DNA from: JBGPIT01 sp041485125
GTDB taxonomy: Bacteria > Desulfobacterota > Binatia > UTPRO1
DNA: 10,593 nt
Assembly (NCBI GenBank): GCA_041485125.1
Contig: JBGPIT010000158.1
Coordinates: 1-10,593 of the forward strand
Reading direction: 5' to 3'
Shown: piece by piece, positions 5,707 to 10,593 of the stretch
Position numbering within the stretch: the stretch's first letter is position 1
Layout: each line of letters starts with the position of its first letter
Position numbers and translations under genes: made by a program
Notes under the pieces: generated by a model
Told to the model about the DNA's origin: nothing
Databases searched by the model: none
The model's input: only the letters and a program-made list of their open reading frames with translations

Positions 5707-8487
5707 ATGCGCCTCGAGACGATCCACGCGCGGAGCTTCGGACCTTTCACCGACCGCACGCTCGTGCTCGCGCCCGGCCTCACGGTGATCCACGGGCCGA
5801 ACGAGTCGGGAAAGTCGACGTGGCACAGCGCGATCTACTTCGGGCTCTGCGGCATGCGCCGCGCCCGCGGCTCGCCGCGCGGCGACGAGCGCGACTACGC
5901 CGAGCGCCATCGGCCGTGGAAAGCGGAGGCCTGGGAGGTCGGCGCGGTCGTCGCGCTCGACGACGGCCGGCGGATCGAGCTGCGCCACGACCTCGAGGGC
6001 CGCGTCGATTGCCGCGCGACCGACGCCGCGCTCGGTCGCGACGTCTCGGCCGAGATCATGTACGAGGGCGCGCCCGACGGCTCGCGCTTTCTCGGCCTCG
6101 ACCGTCGCGCCTTTCTCGCGACCGCGTGCATTCGGCAGGCCGAGCTCCTCGGCATCACGCAGCAGGGCGGGCTGTTGCAGGAGCACCTCCAACGCGCGGC
6201 CGCGAGCGCGCGCAGCGACGGCACGGCCGCGGCGGCGATCGCCCGCCTGGTCGAGTTTCACAAGGAGCAGGTCGGCCAGACCCGCACCAACAGCACGAAG
6301 CCCCTGCGCCGGGCACTCGACCGGCTCGAGGCGGCGCAGGAGGCGCTGCGGGCAGCAGCCGACGACCACCGCGCGTATTGCCAGCTGGTCGCACGCGCCG
6401 ACGAGCTTCGCGCCGATGCCGCGTCGACGCGCGACCGTCTGCGGGCGATGCGCGCACTGGTCGCCGCGCGCGAGGCCGAGAGCTGGAGCGTGCGCGTCGA
6501 GCGGGCGCATGAGCTCGGCGCGCGCTTCGCGGCCGGCCCGCCGGCGAGCCGCAGCGACGACGACGACCTCGCCGCCGCGGTCGAGTCGGCGCTCCGTGCC
6601 TTTGCCGACCGGCCGATCGTCGTCGACCTCGGCGGTACCTCCGCGACCGAGATCCGCGACCGCATCGCCGCCCTGCCGCAAGTCCCGGCCGGCGATCGCG
6701 CACCGGATCCGCTCGTGCTGAGCGCCCGCAAGGACTACGCGGAGACGCGCCACGCGCTCGAGCTCCACGAGGCCGATCGGCCCGCTCCAGTGAAGCAGCC
6801 GGCGACGGGCGGCGCCAGCGAGGACACGCTCCGCGATCTCGCCCGCGACCTCGAACTCGAGACGCCGGCGATCGATCCGGTCCTGGGCGAGCGAGTGACG
6901 CAGGCCGAGCAGCACCTCGCCGATCTGGCCGAGCAACCACGACGGCGTGGCGTCTTGATCGCCGGCGTCGCGGCCGCGCTCGCCGGCGCGAGCGCGATCG
7001 GCTTCGGCATGACGATCGCCGGTCTCGTCATGCTGGCGGTCGCGGGCATCGCGCTGATCGTGTGGATGCTCATGCGGACCGGACCGCAAGCGCGCATCAA
7101 CGCCCTCACGGAGCTCCGCATTGCCGAGGACGCGCTCGGGGCGGAGAAGCATGCGGCCGCCGACGTAGCGCGTCGTCGCGCCGCCGCCGAGACGGCGGTC
7201 GCGGCACGCGGCCTATCGGCGATCCCCGCCGACCTGCGCGGCCTCGCGCGCGAGCTCGCCGACGCCGCACAGGCCGCGCGTGACCACGAGCGCTGGACCG
7301 TCCGGCATCGCCACTTGCTCACCGCCTGCTCCGCCACCGAGGCGCGCCTCGCCGCCGAGCTCGAGCGTCGCGGCGTGACCGTGAGCGGGCGGGCGAGCGA
7401 TGCGGCCGCCGGCTACCTCACGAGCTGCGCCGATCGGACACGAATCGCCGCCGAAGCCGCGCGCCGAGCCGACTTCGAGCGCGAGCTCGCGGCGCGCGAA
7501 GCGGCGGAGCAAGCCGTCGCCGACGCGCGCGAGCGCCGGCGACGTGCCGAGCAGACCCTGCAGGACGTCGCCGCACGCTGCGGTGCCGCCGCTGCCTGCA
7601 CCCGGCCCGAGGACGCGGAGACGATCGCGGCCGCGTTGCGTGAGTGGCAGGCGACGCGTACCGCGAGCATCGCCGCGGACGAGCGTCGTCGCGCCGAGTG
7701 GGTCGAGCTCGAGACCCTGCTCGCCGGCGACACGCTGGAGGCGCTCGCCGCCAAAGACGCGGAGCTCGCGGCGGAAGCGGCGCGGCTGCGGGCGCTCGTC
7801 GATCCGGCGCTGCTCGAGCACACCGCCGACGTCGCGTCCGACGCCGCCGCACTCCAACGCGAGGCCGACGACGCCGCGCGCGAGGCCGCGCTCGCCGAAG
7901 GCGCGCTCGCCGGCCGCGGCCGCGAGCTCGCGAGCGTCGCCGAAGCGGAGGAAGAGGCGGCGGCCGCCGCGGCCGACCTCGAGCGCCTCCGCCGGCTCGA
8001 GCAGACGCTCAACGTCACCCGCGATTTCCTCTCGCGCGCGCAGGAGCGCGTGCACCGCGACATCGCACCGGTCCTCGCCGAGACCGTGCGGCGCTGGATC
8101 GGGCGCGTCACCGGCGGCCGCTACGTCGACGCCCTGGTCGATCCGCACTCGCTCGAGGTGCGGGTCCGCAGCGCGACGGGCGAGTGGCGCGAGGCGACAC
8201 GCCTCTCGCACGGCACGACCGAGCAGGTCTATCTACTCCTCCGCATGGCGCTGGCACGGCACCTCGCGCGACCCGGCGAGCGCTGCCCGCTCATCCTCGA
8301 CGACGTCACCGTCCAGTCCGACCGCGCGCGGACGCTCGCGATCCTCGGCGTCCTACAAGCGATCAGCCGCGAGCATCAGGTGGTCCTCTTCAGCCAAGAG
8401 GACGACGTGTTGACGTGGGCGGAGCACACGCTGCAGGAGCCGACCGATCGTCTCGAGCGACTGGAACCGGTGCCCGTCGCTTCCTGA
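5707..8487 (+). CDS. membrane-anchored Rad50/SbcC-like ATPase (YhaN type)
   Basis: This 926-residue protein has the split SMC/Rad50 layout. The N-terminal lobe carries Walker A GPNESGKS (30-37) and a Q-loop-like CIRQAELL (Q144). Long Ala/Arg/Glu-rich coiled-coil segments follow (about 200-410 and 460-790). The C-terminal lobe has RVTGGRYVDA near 800, the ABC signature LSHGTTEQ (833-840) and Walker B PLILDD (861-866). Between the coiled-coil arms, at 415-456, is a hydrophobic hairpin (GVLIAGVAAALAGASAIGFG, then a second stretch to IVWMLM) that should cross the membrane twice. No CxxC zinc hook is seen. This is the YhaN arrangement, so ATP-driven control of the preceding nuclease at the cytoplasmic face is likely. 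At the H-loop the sequence is VVLFSQEDDV, lacking the usual His. Translation is probably coupled to the upstream gene; no separate SD is visible. Confidence 0.87.
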   Translation: MRLETIHARSFGPFTDRTLVLAPGLTVIHGPNESGKSTWHSAIYFGLCGMRRARGSPRGDERDYAERHRPWKAEAWEVGAVVALDDGRRIELRHDLEGRVDCRATDAALGRDVSAEIMYEGAPDGSRFLGLDRRAFLATACIRQAELLGITQQGGLLQEHLQRAAASARSDGTAAAAIARLVEFHKEQVGQTRTNSTKPLRRALDRLEAAQEALRAAADDHRAYCQLVARADELRADAASTRDRLRAMRALVAAREAESWSVRVERAHELGARFAAGPPASRSDDDDLAAAVESALRAFADRPIVVDLGGTSATEIRDRIAALPQVPAGDRAPDPLVLSARKDYAETRHALELHEADRPAPVKQPATGGASEDTLRDLARDLELETPAIDPVLGERVTQAEQHLADLAEQPRRRGVLIAGVAAALAGASAIGFGMTIAGLVMLAVAGIALIVWMLMRTGPQARINALTELRIAEDALGAEKHAAADVARRRAAAETAVAARGLSAIPADLRGLARELADAAQAARDHERWTVRHRHLLTACSATEARLAAELERRGVTVSGRASDAAAGYLTSCADRTRIAAEAARRADFERELAAREAAEQAVADARERRRRAEQTLQDVAARCGAAAACTRPEDAETIAAALREWQATRTASIAADERRRAEWVELETLLAGDTLEALAAKDAELAAEAARLRALVDPALLEHTADVASDAAALQREADDAAREAALAEGALAGRGRELASVAEAEEEAAAAAADLERLRRLEQTLNVTRDFLSRAQERVHRDIAPVLAETVRRWIGRVTGGRYVDALVDPHSLEVRVRSATGEWREATRLSHGTTEQVYLLLRMALARHLARPGERCPLILDDVTVQSDRARTLAILGVLQAISREHQVVLFSQEDDVLTWAEHTLQEPTDRLERLEPVPVAS

Positions 8488-8551
8488 TGAGCTTCGCGCC
8501 ACGGGCGCACCCGGACTGGCCTCAACCCGTCCCCGGCATTACAACGACAGC

Positions 8552-9250
8552 ATGATTCAGATTCGACGCGCCGGGGAGCGCGGGCATTTCGACCACGGCT
8601 GGCTCGACACCTTCCACACCTTCTCCTTCGGCGACTACTACGACCCGGCGCACATGGGCTTCCGCGATCTCCGCGTGATCAACGAGGATCGCGTCGAGCC
8701 GGGCGCCGGCTTCCCGACCCACGGTCACCGCGACATGGAGATCGTCACGTACATTCTCGAGGGCGCCCTGCAGCACCGCGACAGCCTCGGCACGGGCTCG
8801 GTGATCCGCCCCGGCGACGTGCAGCGGATGACGGCCGGCACGGGCGTCACGCACAGCGAGCACAACGCCTCGAGCACGGAGCCGGTGCACCTGCTGCAGA
8901 TCTGGATCTTGCCCCAGGCGCCCGGCCTGCCGCCGAGCTACGAGCAGAAGGCGTTTCCCACCGAAGGCCGCCGCGGCCGCTGGCAGCTGGTCGGCTCGCG
9001 CGACGGTCGCAACGGCTCGGTCACGATCCATCAGGACGTGAGCCTGCAGCTCGCCGACGTCGGCGCCGACGCGTCGCTCGACTACGTGCTCGCGCCCGGC
9101 CGCCACGCTTGGCTGCAAGTGGCGCGCGGCAGCGTCGGCGTCGACGGTCAAATTCTCGAGACCAGCGACGGCGCCGCGATCAGCGATATGCGGAGTCTCC
9201 GCATCACTGGCCGCGAGCCCGCCGAGGCGTTGCTCTTCGACCTCGCCTGA
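8552..9250 (+). CDS. pirin-family bicupin (YhhW-like)
   Basis: The 232-residue protein is nearly the same length as E. coli YhhW (231) and shows the pirin N-terminal cupin signature. Metal ligands H57 and H59 lie in FPTHGHRDME, and H101 and E103 in GVTHSEHN. The opening GHFDHGWLDTFHTFSFGDYY and the later HLLQIWILP are family hallmarks. YhhW and human pirin oxidise quercetin in vitro; the physiological role is mostly unknown. It is cytoplasmic. The ATG at 8552 starts 64 bases after the nuclease operon on the same strand, so read-through is possible. No SD is visible before it, although a TACAAC at 8540-8545, six bases from the ATG, could be a -10 for its own short or leaderless transcript. Confidence 0.93.
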   Translation: MIQIRRAGERGHFDHGWLDTFHTFSFGDYYDPAHMGFRDLRVINEDRVEPGAGFPTHGHRDMEIVTYILEGALQHRDSLGTGSVIRPGDVQRMTAGTGVTHSEHNASSTEPVHLLQIWILPQAPGLPPSYEQKAFPTEGRRGRWQLVGSRDGRNGSVTIHQDVSLQLADVGADASLDYVLAPGRHAWLQVARGSVGVDGQILETSDGAAISDMRSLRITGREPAEALLFDLA

Positions 9251-9304
9251 GCGGCGCCTGGGCGCGCGGCTCGACACCGCAGCGCCACTCGACGCGGGCC
9301 GCCG

Positions 9305-10593
9305 CTACTGCACCTGTAGCGTCGCGTCGCCGCCCGACTCGGTCGACGTGATCCCGCTCGTCGGGTCGGTTGCCGAGATCGTCGCCGTGCCGGACCCGAC
9401 CGCCTCGACCCGGCTCTTGTTGCCCTGCAAGTTCGTCGCGACCGCGACGTTCGGGTCGCTCGAAGCGTAGAGAACCTGTTGCGTGATGTTGCGGGTGCTG
9501 CCGCCGCCGTAGTGACCGGTCGCGGTGTAGCTCTGCACCTGCCCGACGTTGCGCAGAGCGGCGGCCGGCGCGAGCGTGATGCTCTCGAGCGGACCGACGA
9601 TCGCGAGGGTCGCGTCGCCGCCGGACGCGGTCGTGGTCACGCCCGTCGCGGGATCGGTCGCGCTGACCGTCACGGTGCCGGGCGCGACGCCGGTGACGGC
9701 GCTCCGATCGCCGTCGATGTCCGGCGCGCTCGCGACCTCCGGATCGCTGGAGGTGTAGACGAGCAGCTGCGTCAGATTCACCGTCGTACCGTCGCTGCGG
9801 TAGCCGGTCGCGGTGAAGCGCTGCACCTCGCCGACCGAATGGGTCGCCGAGCGCGGGGTGAGCGTGATGTGGTCGAGGACCGGCGTTCCCATCGGGGTCG
9901 GCGTCGGCGGCGGCACCGCGGCGTGCGCGCCGGCGTAGGCGTTCACCAACATCATCTGCGGCTCGACGTTGCCGTCGCCGAAGAAGTCGGCGTCGCTGGC
10001 GAACGCCCCGAACTGGAAGACGGCGGTGAGCGGAGGCATGAGCGCCTGCCCGTCGGTGAGTTGGGTGAAGCCGTGGGTCGAGTCGAACTCGAAGAGACGC
10101 TGCACGCCGGCCGTGCCGGTCTTGGTGAGGTCCGCGGTCGAGAGGAAGTAGAACCGGTTCGTCGTACGGGTGCCGTTCGGCGCCGGATAGGTGCTGTCAC
10201 CGTCGGTGCCGGATGTCAGCTGCTTGCTCCGGCGGGGCAGGACCGAGACGTCGATCTGGAAGATCTGCGCGTGCGCGCTGCCGGTGCCGGCGAGATCGGC
10301 GTCGGAGTCGAAGATGACGGTGCGGTCGTCGCGCGTGAACTTCGGGTTTCGACTGTCGGCGCTGCCGCACGTCAGCTGCTCGATCGTGGCGGCGTCGAAG
10401 TCGCGCAGGAAGATTTGTGAGGCGCCGTTGGCGCAGCCGGTGCCGGCGACGTCGGCACGCGACGCGAAGGCGACGCGGCTGCCCTTCCAATCCAACGTCG
10501 GCGACGACGCCTCCTCCTGGGTGACAAGGGCGAGGCCCGGGTTGCCCTCGGCGGGGCACGGGTACGCGGCGCAACTGCTGCGCGTCAACGCCC
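9305..10593 (-). CDS. beta-propeller (PD40/TolB-like) protein with two C-terminal Ig-like (BIG2) domains, 5' end missing
   Basis: The frame runs off the right edge, so the true start and any signal peptide are not seen; residues are counted from the TTG at 10588. Residues 1 to about 210 hold propeller repeats with the pattern of an IF or FYF strand, DLAGTG and QLT (SRADVAGTG with IEQLT; SDADLAGTG with SKQLT; STADLTKTG with FTQLT), typical of PD40/TolB-like blades. A Pro/Thr linker (VPPPTPTPMGTP, 225-236) follows. Two Ig-like domains come next (238-332 and 334-427), each opening with an ITLxP strand and closing with SATDPxxG and SGGDATL. They are about half identical by eye. BIG2 domains occur in surface and secreted proteins, so the product is probably exported. 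It may bind a ligand or take part in adhesion; no catalytic motif is visible. It is convergent with the pirin gene, 54 bases away. Confidence 0.8.
   Translation of the reverse strand, partial: ALTRSSCAAYPCPAEGNPGLALVTQEEASSPTLDWKGSRVAFASRADVAGTGCANGASQIFLRDFDAATIEQLTCGSADSRNPKFTRDDRTVIFDSDADLAGTGSAHAQIFQIDVSVLPRRSKQLTSGTDGDSTYPAPNGTRTTNRFYFLSTADLTKTGTAGVQRLFEFDSTHGFTQLTDGQALMPPLTAVFQFGAFASDADFFGDGNVEPQMMLVNAYAGAHAAVPPPTPTPMGTPVLDHITLTPRSATHSVGEVQRFTATGYRSDGTTVNLTQLLVYTSSDPEVASAPDIDGDRSAVTGVAPGTVTVSATDPATGVTTTASGGDATLAIVGPLESITLAPAAALRNVGQVQSYTATGHYGGGSTRNITQQVLYASSDPNVAVATNLQGNKSRVEAVGSGTATISATDPTSGITSTESGGDATLQVQ

Noticed and set aside
4482..5783. The minus-strand frame of the lipoprotein gene stays open for over 400 codons upstream, across the metallophosphoesterase gene
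   Set aside because: The upstream part is antisense to a gene with a complete set of catalytic motifs and shows no recognisable domain. The lipoprotein has its own SD and signal peptide at 4481.
5656..7152. A long minus-strand open frame of about 498 codons opposite the Rad50-like gene
   Set aside because: It is Arg/Ala-rich with no domain, and it overlaps in antisense a protein with Walker A, signature and Walker B motifs. It is expected from third-position GC bias.
9251..9304. A terminator between the convergent pirin and propeller genes
   Set aside because: No compact stem-loop with a T-run could be found on either strand in these 54 bases.

Overview
The window is very GC-rich, with the strong third-position G/C bias that leaves long open antisense frames over every real gene. 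The gene set suggests a free-living, high-GC environmental bacterium: an F420-type luciferase-like oxidoreductase start, an NylA-like amidase, type II toxin-antitoxin modules, a lipoprotein with a Yellow/MRJP-like fold, and a TolB-like/Ig-like surface protein. The lipoprotein signal and Ig-like repeats would fit a Gram-negative lineage such as the former Deltaproteobacteria/Binatota, but no gene here fixes the taxonomy and this is a weak guess.

Layout. 1-80 (minus) is the 5' end of a probable F420-dependent LLM-class oxidoreductase. 283-925 (plus) is a VapBC toxin-antitoxin module, with a perfect 8+8 bp palindrome just before the antitoxin start. 1021-2457 (minus) is an amidase-signature hydrolase resembling the nylon-oligomer amidase NylA. 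2539-3104 (minus) is a MazEF-type module whose strong sigma70-like promoter places the transcript start at the antitoxin ATG. 3105-3338 is the longest gap between genes; it holds that promoter, a second well-formed promoter facing the other way with no obvious gene behind it, and a hairpin. 3339-4481 (minus) is a predicted lipoprotein of the Yellow/major-royal-jelly family. Divergent from it, 4608-5705 and 5707-8487 (plus) form a two-gene operon: an SbcD/Mre11-like metallophosphoesterase (YhaO type), then a Rad50/SbcC-like ATPase with a transmembrane hairpin in the middle of its coiled coil (YhaN type). 8552-9250 (plus) is a pirin-family cupin with all four metal ligands. 9305-10593 (minus, 5' end outside the window) is a beta-propeller (PD40/TolB-like) protein ending in two tandem Ig-like (BIG2) domains.

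How the genes work together. The clearest functional unit is the Mre11/Rad50-like pair, probably a membrane-tethered DNA-end-processing or nucleic-acid-sensing complex. The two toxin-antitoxin modules bracket the amidase, so 262-3140 may be an acquired segment, although no transposase, integrase or att site is visible. No rRNA, tRNA, CRISPR array or insertion sequence was recognised.
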